This document shows, one piece after another, positions 24,849 to 32,876 of a DNA stretch of 46,145 nt (position 1 is its first letter; each line of letters opens with the position of its first letter). The translations under genes and the position numbers were made by a program. Below the pieces are notes generated by a model. That model was not told where the DNA came from. It was given only the letters and a program-made list of their open reading frames with translations, and ran no database searches. Origin of the DNA: Streptomyces sp. MS191 (lineage in GTDB: Bacteria > Actinomycetota > Actinomycetes > Streptomycetales > Streptomycetaceae); the NCBI RefSeq assembly GCF_008042125.1, contig NZ_RDBI01000081.1:1763-47907 (forward strand), written 5' to 3'.

Positions 24849-25265
24849 ATGACCGAACTCGACACCGCCCTCGCCCGCAAGGTCCTGGAGGCGCAGCCGT
24901 TCAGCCGGCTCCTCGGCGCCCGGATCACCGCCTTCGGCGAGGGCGGGGCCACCCTGGAGCTCGACGTGCGCGAGGACCTGCTCCAGCAGAACGGCTTCGT
25001 GCACGGCGGGGTGCTCTCGTACGCCGCCGACAACGCGCTGACCTTCGCCGCCGGGACGGCGCTGGGGGCGGCGGTGCTGACCGCCGGCTTCTCCATCCAG
25101 TACGTCCGCCCCGCCGTCGGCGTCACGCTGGTCGCCCGTGCGGCCGTGGTCCACGCGGGGCGGCGCCAGGCGGTCGTCCGGTGCGACCTGCTGGCCGTGG
25201 ACGCGGCGGGGGAGGAGACCCTCTGCGCGGTGGCCCAGGGGACGGTGCTCGCGGCCGGCGGCTGA
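24849..25265 (+). CDS. PaaI-family hotdog thioesterase
   Basis: 138 residues with a single hotdog domain: LLQQNGFVHGGVLSYAADNA, where the conserved Asn-Gly-x-x-His-Gly-Gly loop and a downstream Asp form the acyl-CoA thioesterase site of the PaaI/YdiI group, then TAGFSIQYVRPAVG. It probably hydrolyses an aryl- or acyl-CoA. It starts 4 bp after the P450 stop and is likely co-transcribed. The ~135 bp after it are GC-rich with no feature recognised. Confidence 0.9.
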   Translation: MTELDTALARKVLEAQPFSRLLGARITAFGEGGATLELDVREDLLQQNGFVHGGVLSYAADNALTFAAGTALGAAVLTAGFSIQYVRPAVGVTLVARAAVVHAGRRQAVVRCDLLAVDAAGEETLCAVAQGTVLAAGG

Positions 25266-25401
25266 GCCCGGAGCCGCTGCCCCGTCCCGGACCGGGCCCG
25301 GAGCAGGCCCCTCGTCCCGTCCCGGCCCCTCGCGTCCCGGCGGTGTCGAGCCGAGCCGTCCGCGAGCCGCCCCTGCTGCCCGCCTCCCTGAGCCTCGGGC
25401 C

Positions 25402-26412
25402 TCAGGTGCCGGCCGAGGGGATCTCGGCCAGGGCCACCGGGCGGCGCTCGCGGCGCGAGCGCTCGCACGCCTCGGCGACGCGCAGCGCCTCCAGCGCCTC
25501 GCGGCCGTCGCACGGATTCGCCCGCTCGCCCCGTACCAGCCCTACGAAGTCGTCGAGTTCGGCCTCGTACGCGGGGGCGAAGCGCTCCAGGAACCCGGGC
25601 CAGGGCTTGCCGGGGGAGGGCGGGCCCTGCGGTTCGACCGAGGTGAGCGGGGTGCGGTCGTCCCAGCCGACGGCGATCTGGTCCAGCTCCCCGGCCAGTT
25701 CCATCCGCACGTCGTAGCCCGCGCCGTTGCAGCGGGTCGCCGTCGCCGTCGCGAGCGTGCCGTCGTCGAGGGTGAGCAGCGCCGCTGCCGTGTCGACGTC
25801 GCCGACCTCGCGGAACATCGCGGGCCCGGCGTCCGAGCCGTTCGCGTACACCTCGACGACCTCGCGCCCGGTGACCCAGCGCAGAATGTCGAAGTCGTGC
25901 ACCAGACAGTCCCGGAACAGGCCACCGGAGAGCGGCAGATACCCGGCCGGCGGCGGCGCCGGGTCCGAGGAGGCGGTGCGGACGGTGTGCAGTCTGCCGA
26001 GCCCGCCCGCGGCCACGACCTCGCGCGCGGCCCGGTAGCCGGCGTCGAAGCGGCGCATGAACCCCAGCTGCAGTTCGGTGCCCGCGGACTCGACGGCCCG
26101 CAGCGCGGCCAGCGTGCCGGGCACGTCGAGCGCGATCGGCTTCTCGCAGAAGGCGGGGAGCCCGGCCCCGGCGGCGCGGCCGATGAGCTCGGCGTGGGCG
26201 GCGGTGGCGGAGGCGATGACCACGGCGTCGAGGGCGTGGTCGAGGAGGGCGTCGACGGTGGGGGCGGCCTCGGCGCCGAGCGCCCCGGCGACCCGGGCGG
26301 CCCGGGTGGCGTCGGCGTCCGCCAGGACCAGCGACTCGACCTCCGGGTGCCGGGCGAGCACACCCGCGTGGAAGGCCCCGATACGTCCCGTTCCGATCAG
26401 TCCGATGCGCAT
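25402..26412 (-). CDS. Gfo/Idh/MocA-family oxidoreductase (inositol dehydrogenase-like)
   Basis: 336 residues. The N-terminal Rossmann fold begins MRIGLIGTGRIGAFHAG; EKPIALD at about 95 is the conserved Lys motif of the family; LGFMRRFDAGY and the HDFDILRWV segment (catalytic Asp/His region) follow. This combination is typical of inositol 2-dehydrogenases and related NAD-dependent polyol or sugar dehydrogenases. It is divergent from a GntR regulator and a sugar ABC transporter, which supports a role in using the transported sugar or polyol. The start is ATG 26412, with weak ribosome binding; an ATG at 26439 would overlap the operator region. Confidence 0.9.
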   Translation of the reverse strand: MRIGLIGTGRIGAFHAGVLARHPEVESLVLADADATRAARVAGALGAEAAPTVDALLDHALDAVVIASATAAHAELIGRAAGAGLPAFCEKPIALDVPGTLAALRAVESAGTELQLGFMRRFDAGYRAAREVVAAGGLGRLHTVRTASSDPAPPPAGYLPLSGGLFRDCLVHDFDILRWVTGREVVEVYANGSDAGPAMFREVGDVDTAAALLTLDDGTLATATATRCNGAGYDVRMELAGELDQIAVGWDDRTPLTSVEPQGPPSPGKPWPGFLERFAPAYEAELDDFVGLVRGERANPCDGREALEALRVAEACERSRRERRPVALAEIPSAGT

Positions 26413-26451
26413 GGCCCCAAGGTGGTGCCGAGGGGGCATCCTGTCAAGGAT

Positions 26452-26463
26452 TTGTCAGGACAA
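26452..26463. promoter_or_regulatory. Candidate operator between Gfo/Idh and GntR genes
   Basis: TTGTCAGGACAA is a perfect palindrome with 5-bp arms and a 2-base centre, midway in the 101-bp divergent gap. A similar half site, TGTCAAGGA, lies 10 bp to its left at 26442-26450. It is likely bound by the GntR regulator encoded next to it, controlling both directions. Confidence 0.55.
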
Positions 26464-26513
26464 CCGGACTTCACCACTTCCTGTCGTGCGCCCCTGCGGC
26501 TACGCTCCCCTCC

Positions 26514-27272
26514 GTGTCCAAGCCGCCGTCCGCCGTTCTGCCGCCGCTCTCCGTGGACCGCACCAGCCCGGTCCCCCTCTACTTCCAGCTCGCCCGGCAG
26601 CTGGAGGCGGCCATCGGCGACGGGGCGCTCACACCCGGGAGCCTCCTCGGCAACGAGATCGACCTCGCCACCCGCCTCGGCCTGTCCCGGCCCACCGTCC
26701 GCCAGGCCATCCAGTCGCTCGTCGACAAGGGCCTCCTGGTGCGCCGCCGGGGCGTCGGCACCCAGGTCGTGCACCGCCACGTGCGGCGTCCGCTGGAACT
26801 GAGCAGCCTCTACGACGACCTGGAGGCGGCGGGCGGACTGCCCGCCACCATCGTCCTGGCCAACCGCCTCGAACCGGCGGACGCCCAGGTCGCCGCCGCC
26901 CTCGGCGTGCCGGAGGGGAGCGACGTCCACTGCCTGGAGCGGCTGCGGACCACGCACGGCGAACCGGTGGCCCGGCTGCGCAACCACCTGCCCGCCGGCC
27001 TGCTCGACCTGGACACGGCACGCCTGGAGGACACCGGTCTCTACCGTCTGCTGCGGGGCGCCGGGGTCACCCTGCACAGCGCCGGCCAGACGGTCGGCGC
27101 CCGCGCCGCCTCGGCGGCCGAGGCGGACCTGCTCGCCGAGCGGGAGGGAGCCCCGCTCCTGACGATGGAACGCACCACCTTCGACGACACCGGACGTGCC
27201 GTCGAGTTCGGCTCGCACCTGTACCGGGCGTCGCGGTACTCCTTCGACTTCCAGCTGCTGGTGCGCCCCTGA
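26514..27272 (+). CDS. GntR-family regulator (HutC subfamily)
   Basis: 252 residues. Winged helix-turn-helix at 18-90 (PLYFQLARQLEAAI; then LATRLGLSRPTVRQAIQSLV, the recognition helix) and a UTRA effector domain (about 100-245), with ERLRTTHGEPVARLRNHLP and a C-terminal YRASRYSFDF strand, typical of sugar- or sugar-phosphate-responsive regulators. The GTG at 26514 is preceded by TACGCT 7 bases upstream and no Shine-Dalgarno sequence, suggesting a leaderless mRNA. It heads the transporter operon (92 bp to the next gene) and probably represses it until the substrate is present. Confidence 0.93.
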   Translation: MSKPPSAVLPPLSVDRTSPVPLYFQLARQLEAAIGDGALTPGSLLGNEIDLATRLGLSRPTVRQAIQSLVDKGLLVRRRGVGTQVVHRHVRRPLELSSLYDDLEAAGGLPATIVLANRLEPADAQVAAALGVPEGSDVHCLERLRTTHGEPVARLRNHLPAGLLDLDTARLEDTGLYRLLRGAGVTLHSAGQTVGARAASAAEADLLAEREGAPLLTMERTTFDDTGRAVEFGSHLYRASRYSFDFQLLVRP

Positions 27273-27364
27273 CCTGAGGATTCCCCGACCCGCTGACGAT
27301 CCGCGCGACCCCCATGACCGATACTGCAATGCACGCAGAAGGACACAAAGGAGGGCACGGCCTC

Positions 27365-28384
27365 GTGACCAGGGTTCGGACAGGAGGGGTACGCGCGGCG
27401 GTCGGCGCCGTGCTCGCGATGGCGCTCACCGCCACACTGGCGGGGTGCAGCAGCACCGGCGGCAAGCGGGCGGAGGACGCCCGCAAGGCCGCCGCCGCCC
27501 AGGGCAGGGCCGCCGTGAACACCCCGCGGTGGACCTTCGCCATGGTGACCCACTCGGGTGACGGCGACACCTTCTGGGACATCGTCCAGAACGGCGCCAA
27601 GCAGGCGGCCGTCAAGGACAACATCAACTTCCTCTACGCCCACAGCGACGAGGCCCAGCAGCAGGCGCAGCTCGTCGACTCCTACATCGCCAAGGGCGTC
27701 GACGGACTGATCGTCACCCTCGCCAAGCCCGACGCGATGAAGACCGCCGTCGAGAAGGCCGTGAAGGCCGGCATCCCGGTCATCACCGTCAACTCCGGCG
27801 CCGACCGCTCGAAGGCGTACGGGGCGCTCACCCACATCGGCCAGGACGAGACCGTGGCGGGCGAGGCCGTCGGCGAGGAGCTCGACAAGCGGGGCCGCAA
27901 GAAGGCCCTGTGCGTGCTCCACGAGCAGGGCAACGTCGGCCACGAGCAGCGCTGCGCCGGGGCGAAGAAGACCTTCGGCGGCGAGCTCCAGAACCTGTAC
28001 GTCGACGGCACCAACATGCCCGACGTCCAGGCGTCCATCCTCGCCAAGCTCCAGGCCGACCCGTCCGTCGACGCGGTCGTCACCCTCGGCGCGCCCTTCG
28101 CGGACGCCGCCGTCCAGGCGAAGAAGACCGCCGGCAGCACGGCCGAGATCGACACCTTCGACCTCAACGCCAAGGTCGCCGGGGCGCTCGCCGCCGGCAC
28201 CCTCGGCTTCGCCGTCGACCAGCAGCCCTACCTCCAGGGCTACGAGGCCGTCGACCTGCTCTGGCTGTACAAGTACAACGCCGACGTCCTCGGCGGTGGA
28301 CAGCCGGTCCTCACCGGACCGCAGATCATCACCAAGGACCAGGCCGCCGCGCTCCAGGAGTACACCGAGCGGGGCACCCGATGA
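27365..28384 (+). CDS. Sugar ABC transporter substrate-binding lipoprotein
   Basis: 339 residues. The lipobox TLAGC lies at about residue 28 after an Arg-containing n-region and hydrophobic core, so it is a lipid-anchored binding protein. The rest is a periplasmic-binding-protein type 1 fold (ribose-binding-like): [17 protein letters not shown], then [25 protein letters not shown] and [14 protein letters not shown]. The GTG at 27365 is chosen because AAAGGAGG lies 10 bases upstream; in-frame ATGs at 27314 and 27329 would push the signal peptide inward. Its stop overlaps the permease start by 4 bp. It belongs to the CUT2 class (single-sugar or polyol import, such as ribose, xylose or inositol). 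Confidence 0.93.
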   Translation: MTRVRTGGVRAAVGAVLAMALTATLAGCSSTGGKRAEDARKAAAAQGRAAVNTPRWTFAMVTHSGDGDTFWDIVQNGAKQAAVKDNINFLYAHSDEAQQQAQLVDSYIAKGVDGLIVTLAKPDAMKTAVEKAVKAGIPVITVNSGADRSKAYGALTHIGQDETVAGEAVGEELDKRGRKKALCVLHEQGNVGHEQRCAGAKKTFGGELQNLYVDGTNMPDVQASILAKLQADPSVDAVVTLGAPFADAAVQAKKTAGSTAEIDTFDLNAKVAGALAAGTLGFAVDQQPYLQGYEAVDLLWLYKYNADVLGGGQPVLTGPQIITKDQAAALQEYTERGTR

Positions 28385-29430
28385 GCGCCACCGCCCCACC
28401 GGAGATCGACCACGTCGACGAGCGGCTGCTGCGCACCTCCCGGCTGGCGAAGCTGCTGGCCCGCCCCGAGCTCGGCTCGGTCGTCGGCGCGATCGCCGTC
28501 TTCCTCTTCTTCTCGGTCGTCGCCGACGGCTTCCTGCGCGCCTCCAGCCTCGGCACCGTCCTCTACGCGGCCTCCACCATCGGCATCATGGCCGTGCCCG
28601 TCGCCCTGCTGATGATCGGCGGCGAGTTCGACCTGTCGGCCGGCGTCCTGGTGACGACCTCGGCGCTCGTCTCGGCGATGTTCAGCTACCAGATGACCGC
28701 GAACGTCTGGGTCGGCGTCGGTGTCTCCCTGCTGGTCACCCTGGCCGTGGGGGCCTTCAACGGCTTCATGCTGACGCGCACGGGACTGCCCAGCTTCATC
28801 ATCACGCTCGGCACCTTCCTGATGCTGACCGGCCTCAACCTCGGCTTCACCAAGCTGATCAGCGGGACGGTCTCCACCAAGTCGATCGCCGACATGGAGG
28901 GCTTCCCCTCGGCCCGGAAGCTGTTCGCGTCCGAGTGGACCGTCGGCGGCGTCGAGCTCAAGGTCACCATCCTGTGGTGGTTCGCCCTGGTGGCCCTGGC
29001 CACCTGGATCCTGCTGCGCACCCGCTCCGGCAACTGGGTCTTCGCGGTCGGCGGCGGCGCCGACGCGGCGAGGGCCGTCGGCGTCCCCGTCGCCCGCACG
29101 AAGATCGGCCTCTACCTGGGCGTGGGCTTCTGCGCCTGGATCTCCGGCCAGCACCTGCTCTTCTCGTTCGACGTCGTCCAGTCCGGCGAGGGCGTCGGCA
29201 ACGAGCTGATCTACATCATCGCGGCCGTGATCGGCGGCTGCCTGATCACCGGCGGCTACGGCTCCGCCATCGGCTCCGCGATCGGCGCCTTCATCTTCGG
29301 CATGACCAGCAAGGGCATCGTCTACGCCGAGTGGAACCCGGACTGGTTCAAGTTCTTCCTGGGGGCGATGCTGCTCCTGGCGACGCTGCTGAACGCCTGG
29401 ATCCGCAGGCGCGTGGAGGCCGTGAAATGA
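28381..29430 (+). CDS. Sugar ABC transporter permease (RbsC-like)
   Basis: 349 residues with about ten membrane helices of the BPD_transp_2 family. Conserved features are [16 protein letters not shown] (the GGxDLSVG motif), [18 protein letters not shown], and [21 protein letters not shown], the coupling loop to the ATPase. [21 protein letters not shown] precedes the last helices. It starts by ATGA overlap with the binding-protein gene and ends by ATGA overlap with the ATPase gene, so the three are coupled. Confidence 0.94.
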   Translation: MSATAPPEIDHVDERLLRTSRLAKLLARPELGSVVGAIAVFLFFSVVADGFLRASSLGTVLYAASTIGIMAVPVALLMIGGEFDLSAGVLVTTSALVSAMFSYQMTANVWVGVGVSLLVTLAVGAFNGFMLTRTGLPSFIITLGTFLMLTGLNLGFTKLISGTVSTKSIADMEGFPSARKLFASEWTVGGVELKVTILWWFALVALATWILLRTRSGNWVFAVGGGADAARAVGVPVARTKIGLYLGVGFCAWISGQHLLFSFDVVQSGEGVGNELIYIIAAVIGGCLITGGYGSAIGSAIGAFIFGMTSKGIVYAEWNPDWFKFFLGAMLLLATLLNAWIRRRVEAVK

Positions 29431-30227
29431 CCACCGAGCCGATGACGGCGCCGTCCACCCCGCTGGTGGAGCTGGACGACGTCAGCAAGTACTACGGCAA
29501 CATCCGGGCCCTGGAAGGCGTCTCGCTGGAGGTCCGCGCCGGCGAGATCACCTGCGTGCTCGGCGACAACGGCGCCGGCAAGTCGACCCTCATCAAGATC
29601 GTCGCCGGGCTGCACCGGCACGACGCCGGGACCTTCCGCATCGACGGCGAGGAGGTCACGCTCGCCAATCCGCGCGAGGCGCTCGACCGCGGCATCGCCA
29701 CCGTCTACCAGGACCTCGCGGTCGTCCCGCTGATGCCCGTCTGGCGGAACTTCTTCCTCGGCTCCGAGCCGACCAAGGGCGCGGGCCCGTTCAAGCGGCT
29801 CGACGTCGAGCTGATGCGCGAGACCACCCGTGCCGAGCTGCTCCGCATGGGGATCGACCTGCGCGACGTCGACCAGCCCATCGGCACCCTCTCGGGCGGC
29901 GAGCGCCAGTGCGTGGCCATCGCCCGCGCCGTCCACTTCGGCGCCAAGGTCCTGGTGCTCGACGAGCCGACCGCCGCGCTCGGCGTGAAACAGTCCGGGG
30001 TCGTGCTGAAGTACGTGGCTGCCGCGCGTGACCAGGGTCTCGGAGTGGTGCTCATCACCCACAACCCGCACCACGCCTATCTCGTCGGCGACCGTTTCGT
30101 CCTGCTCAAGCGGGGCGTCATGGCCGGCAGCCACACCAAGAGCTCGGTGACCCTCGACGAGCTGACCCGCCAGATGGCGGGCGGCAGCGAGCTGGACGAC
30201 CTCCGCCACGAGCTGGAACGCTCGTGA
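29427..30227 (+). CDS. Sugar ABC transporter ATP-binding protein (single domain)
   Basis: 266 residues with one ATPase domain: Walker [15 protein letters not shown]-loop [11 protein letters not shown], signature [14 protein letters not shown], Walker [13 protein letters not shown] and H-loop [15 protein letters not shown]2 systems usually have a ~500-residue tandem ATPase; this single-domain form (FrcA-like) must dimerise. [17 protein letters not shown] is the helical segment typical of this subgroup. Coupled to the permease by ATGA. The kinase gene follows after 37 bp. Confidence 0.94.
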   Translation: MTTEPMTAPSTPLVELDDVSKYYGNIRALEGVSLEVRAGEITCVLGDNGAGKSTLIKIVAGLHRHDAGTFRIDGEEVTLANPREALDRGIATVYQDLAVVPLMPVWRNFFLGSEPTKGAGPFKRLDVELMRETTRAELLRMGIDLRDVDQPIGTLSGGERQCVAIARAVHFGAKVLVLDEPTAALGVKQSGVVLKYVAAARDQGLGVVLITHNPHHAYLVGDRFVLLKRGVMAGSHTKSSVTLDELTRQMAGGSELDDLRHELERS

Positions 30228-30264
30228 CCGGCCCCCCGCCACCGCACCTGGCAGAATCGAGGCG

Positions 30265-31443
30265 ATGAGTACCTACCGCGACCTCACCCACCGCGGCTCC
30301 GCCCGGGCCACCGTGCTGCGGACCGTCGGCACCCGAGAGCGCCGCTCCCACCTGACCGCTCCCCGGGTGCCCACCGTCGGCATCGACATCGGCGGTACGA
30401 AGGTCATGGCCGGGGTCGTCGACGCGGACGGCATCATCCTGGAGAAGGTCCGCACCGAGACCCCGGACAAGTCCAAGAGCCCCAAGGTCGTCGAGGACAC
30501 CATCGTCGAGCTGGTCCTGGACCTCTCCGACCGCCACGACGTGCACGCCGTCGGCATCGGCGCGGCCGGCTGGGTCGACGCCGAGCGGGCCACCGTGCTC
30601 TTCGCCCCCCACCTGGCCTGGCGCAACGAGCCGCTGCGCGACTCGCTGCAGTCCCGGCTCGCCGTCCCCGTGATGGTCGACAACGACGCCAACACCGCCG
30701 CCTGGGCGGAGTGGCGCTTCGGTGCCGGCCGCGGCGAGGACCACCTGGTCATGATCACGCTCGGCACCGGGATCGGCGGCGCGATCCTGGAGGACGGCCA
30801 GGTCAAGCGGGGCAAGTTCGGAGTGGCCGGCGAGTTCGGCCACATGCAGGTGGTGCCCGGCGGCCACCGCTGCCCCTGCGGCAACCGCGGCTGCTGGGAG
30901 CAGTACAGCTCCGGCAACGCCCTCGTCCGCGAGGCCCGTGAACTGGCCGCCGCCGACTCCCCGGTCGCGTACAACATCATCGAGCGCGTCAAGGGCCAGA
31001 TCCCGGAGATCACCGGCCCGCTCATCACCGAGCTGGCCCGCGAGGGCGACGCCATGTGCGTCGAGCTGTTCCAGGACATCGGCCAGTGGCTCGGTGTCGG
31101 CATCGCCAACCTCGCCGCCGCCCTCGACCCCTCCTGCTTCGTCGTCGGCGGCGGTGTCAGCGCCGCCGACGACCTGCTGATCGGCCCGGCCCGGGACGCC
31201 TTCCGACGTCACCTCACCGGCCGCGGATACCGCCCCGAGGCCCGGATCGCCAAGGCGCAGCTCGGCCCCGAGGCCGGTATGGTCGGGGCCGCCGACCTGG
31301 CCCGGCTCGTGGCCCGCCGCTTCCGCCGGGCGAACCGCCGCCGCCTCGAACGCTACGAACGGTACGAGCGCTACGCCCAGGCCCTGCGGGGCGGCGTCGA
31401 GGGCCGTACCTCCCGCACCACCCCCCAGGACCCGAATTCATGA
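30265..31443 (+). CDS. ROK-family sugar kinase
   Basis: 392 residues. An N-terminal extension of ~35 residues precedes the ROK domain: VGIDIGGTKVMAGVVD (phosphate loop), VDNDANTAAWAEWRFGAG (catalytic Asp), LGTGIGGAIL, and the zinc site CPCGNRGCWEQY with an upstream His (GEFGHMQVVPGGHRC). These are features of ROK glucokinases and related hexose kinases; there is no N-terminal winged helix, so it is a kinase, not a ROK repressor. The C-terminus is Arg- and Tyr-rich (RRLERYERYERYAQ). It follows the transporter genes and probably phosphorylates the imported sugar. Confidence 0.93.
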   Translation: MSTYRDLTHRGSARATVLRTVGTRERRSHLTAPRVPTVGIDIGGTKVMAGVVDADGIILEKVRTETPDKSKSPKVVEDTIVELVLDLSDRHDVHAVGIGAAGWVDAERATVLFAPHLAWRNEPLRDSLQSRLAVPVMVDNDANTAAWAEWRFGAGRGEDHLVMITLGTGIGGAILEDGQVKRGKFGVAGEFGHMQVVPGGHRCPCGNRGCWEQYSSGNALVREARELAAADSPVAYNIIERVKGQIPEITGPLITELAREGDAMCVELFQDIGQWLGVGIANLAAALDPSCFVVGGGVSAADDLLIGPARDAFRRHLTGRGYRPEARIAKAQLGPEAGMVGAADLARLVARRFRRANRRRLERYERYERYAQALRGGVEGRTSRTTPQDPNS

Positions 31444-32015
31444 CCGTGCCCACCCAGTCCGTCTCGCCCGACCGACGCGGCAAGCTCCCGGAGGACCGGC
31501 GCCACATGATCAAGCGCCGCTTCCTGACGGCGCTGACCATCGTGCTGCTCGTCGGCATCCCGGCCGGCTACCTGGTGATCTCCGCCGGGCAGAGCCGCGA
31601 CAGCGGTCGCGACAAGGAACGCGAGTCCTCCGGCAGCGGCCTCCAGGACAACTGGCCCTCCCAGATGAAGCGCCGGATCTTCGAGGTGCCCATCCCCAGC
31701 CGGTCCACGGACGTCGCCTACTACGAGACCAGCAACTGGAAGACGAGCCGGCTCTACGTCCAGTTCACGACGAGCGCCGGCAAGCTCGACTCCTTCCTGG
31801 AGGACGTCGGCACCAGCCGCTCCCGGCTGGAGCCGGGCAAGGTCACCGTCAGCGAACGCGACGCCGACATCGTGGGCTGGGAGTTCCCGCCGGGCCGGGA
31901 CTGGTCGGCCACCTCCATCGGCCGGGACAAGCCCCGGCCCGGCCACGACATCACCGTCGACCTCACCGACCCGGCCGCGCCCCGGGTCTACGTGGTCTCC
32001 ACGACCACCCCCTGA
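31440..32015 (+). CDS. Membrane-anchored extracytoplasmic protein, unknown function
   Basis: 191 residues. A cytoplasmic N-terminus with KRR precedes one membrane helix (FLTALTIVLLVGIPAGYLVI at about 28-47), followed by a ~140-residue soluble domain outside the cell. It lacks Cys and contains YYETSNWKTSRLYVQFTTS and DVGTSRSRLEPG. Not recognised. Its ATG overlaps the kinase stop by 4 bp (31440-31443), so it belongs to the sugar operon. Confidence 0.78.
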   Translation: MTVPTQSVSPDRRGKLPEDRRHMIKRRFLTALTIVLLVGIPAGYLVISAGQSRDSGRDKERESSGSGLQDNWPSQMKRRIFEVPIPSRSTDVAYYETSNWKTSRLYVQFTTSAGKLDSFLEDVGTSRSRLEPGKVTVSERDADIVGWEFPPGRDWSATSIGRDKPRPGHDITVDLTDPAAPRVYVVSTTTP

Positions 32016-32033
32016 GGGGCCTACGGAGCGACG

Positions 32034-32061
32034 AGGCCCCGCCGGGAATCCGGCGGGGCCT
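32034..32061. terminator. Terminator of the sugar-transport operon
   Basis: A perfect 12-bp stem (32034-32045 with 32050-32061) with a GAAT loop lies 18 bp after the last stop of the operon, between convergent genes. There is no T-tract. Confidence 0.75.
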
Positions 32062-32104
32062 CCGTGTGCGACGGCACCCGGCCGGCACCCGGCCGTCGCG
32101 CGGG

Positions 32105-32863
32105 TCACCCGTCGCCGTAGTCCTCGACGAGTTCGGCGATGGGCGCGAGCAGCGCCTCGGTCCGCCGCCGGTCCTCGCGCCGGCCCCGCAGGGCCTCGTC
32201 GACCGCCCGGAGGCGGGCCAGGGCCGCCGGCTCCCGCTTCCTGAGCGCCCGGCGCCCCGGTGTGGTGACCAGGTCCATGCACTCCGTGAGCAGCCGCCGG
32301 GTGGCCGGGGCCGGCGGTTCGGGGTCGGGGGCGGCGAACCCCGAGGTCAGGTAGCGGGCCGGGTCGGTCAGGCTCCAGCCGACGACCGTGCCGCCCTGGA
32401 CGAGGAGGGCCACGTCGGGGGCGATCCCGATCCGGGCGGTCAGCGGTTCGTCGAGCACGTCGAGGTCCCGCAGACAGGTGACGACGGTGTCGCCGGGGCC
32501 GCGGCAGAGCTCCGCGGTCACCTCCAGCCGGAAGTCCCGGGCCTCGTCCGCGCGCAGACCGCCGGGCCGGACGAGGGGCCCGGCCGGGACGCGCGCGGCG
32601 TCCTCGGCCGAGGCGATCTCGTCGGCCAGCTGGAACTCGGCGCCGGCCAGCTCCCGGCGCTCCGGGTCGAACCGCAGCTCGTCGGGGGTGTCCCACAGCC
32701 ACGGCCGACTGCCGAAGGTGTCCAGCAGGAACCGCTCGCGCTCCGCCACGTCGGCGTACGCCGCCACGCGCACCCGGAAGTCCCGGAAGTCGAAGCGCGG
32801 CAGGACGCTCAGCGGCTCGTCCGTGACGGTGGCCTGCCAGGTGTCGTCGAGGGTGAGTCTCAC
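32105..32863 (-). CDS. Unknown protein, candidate immunity protein for the RHS toxin
   Basis: 252 residues from GTG 32863, 13 bp after the RHS toxin stop; its ribosome binding site (GAGGCGG) overlaps the end of the toxin gene. The frame is open further upstream into the toxin gene, but the family-like start VRLTLDDTWQATV and the ribosome site favour 32863. Acidic, no signal peptide or membrane helix, with a beta-rich N-terminal half and a helical Arg-rich C-terminus. Not recognised. Polymorphic toxin genes are normally followed directly by their immunity gene, which is the only ground for this call; a general operon partner is also possible. Confidence 0.6.
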   Translation of the reverse strand: MRLTLDDTWQATVTDEPLSVLPRFDFRDFRVRVAAYADVAERERFLLDTFGSRPWLWDTPDELRFDPERRELAGAEFQLADEIASAEDAARVPAGPLVRPGGLRADEARDFRLEVTAELCRGPGDTVVTCLRDLDVLDEPLTARIGIAPDVALLVQGGTVVGWSLTDPARYLTSGFAAPDPEPPAPATRRLLTECMDLVTTPGRRALRKREPAALARLRAVDEALRGRREDRRRTEALLAPIAELVEDYGDG

Positions 32864-32876
32864 GGTGGGTGCCGCC

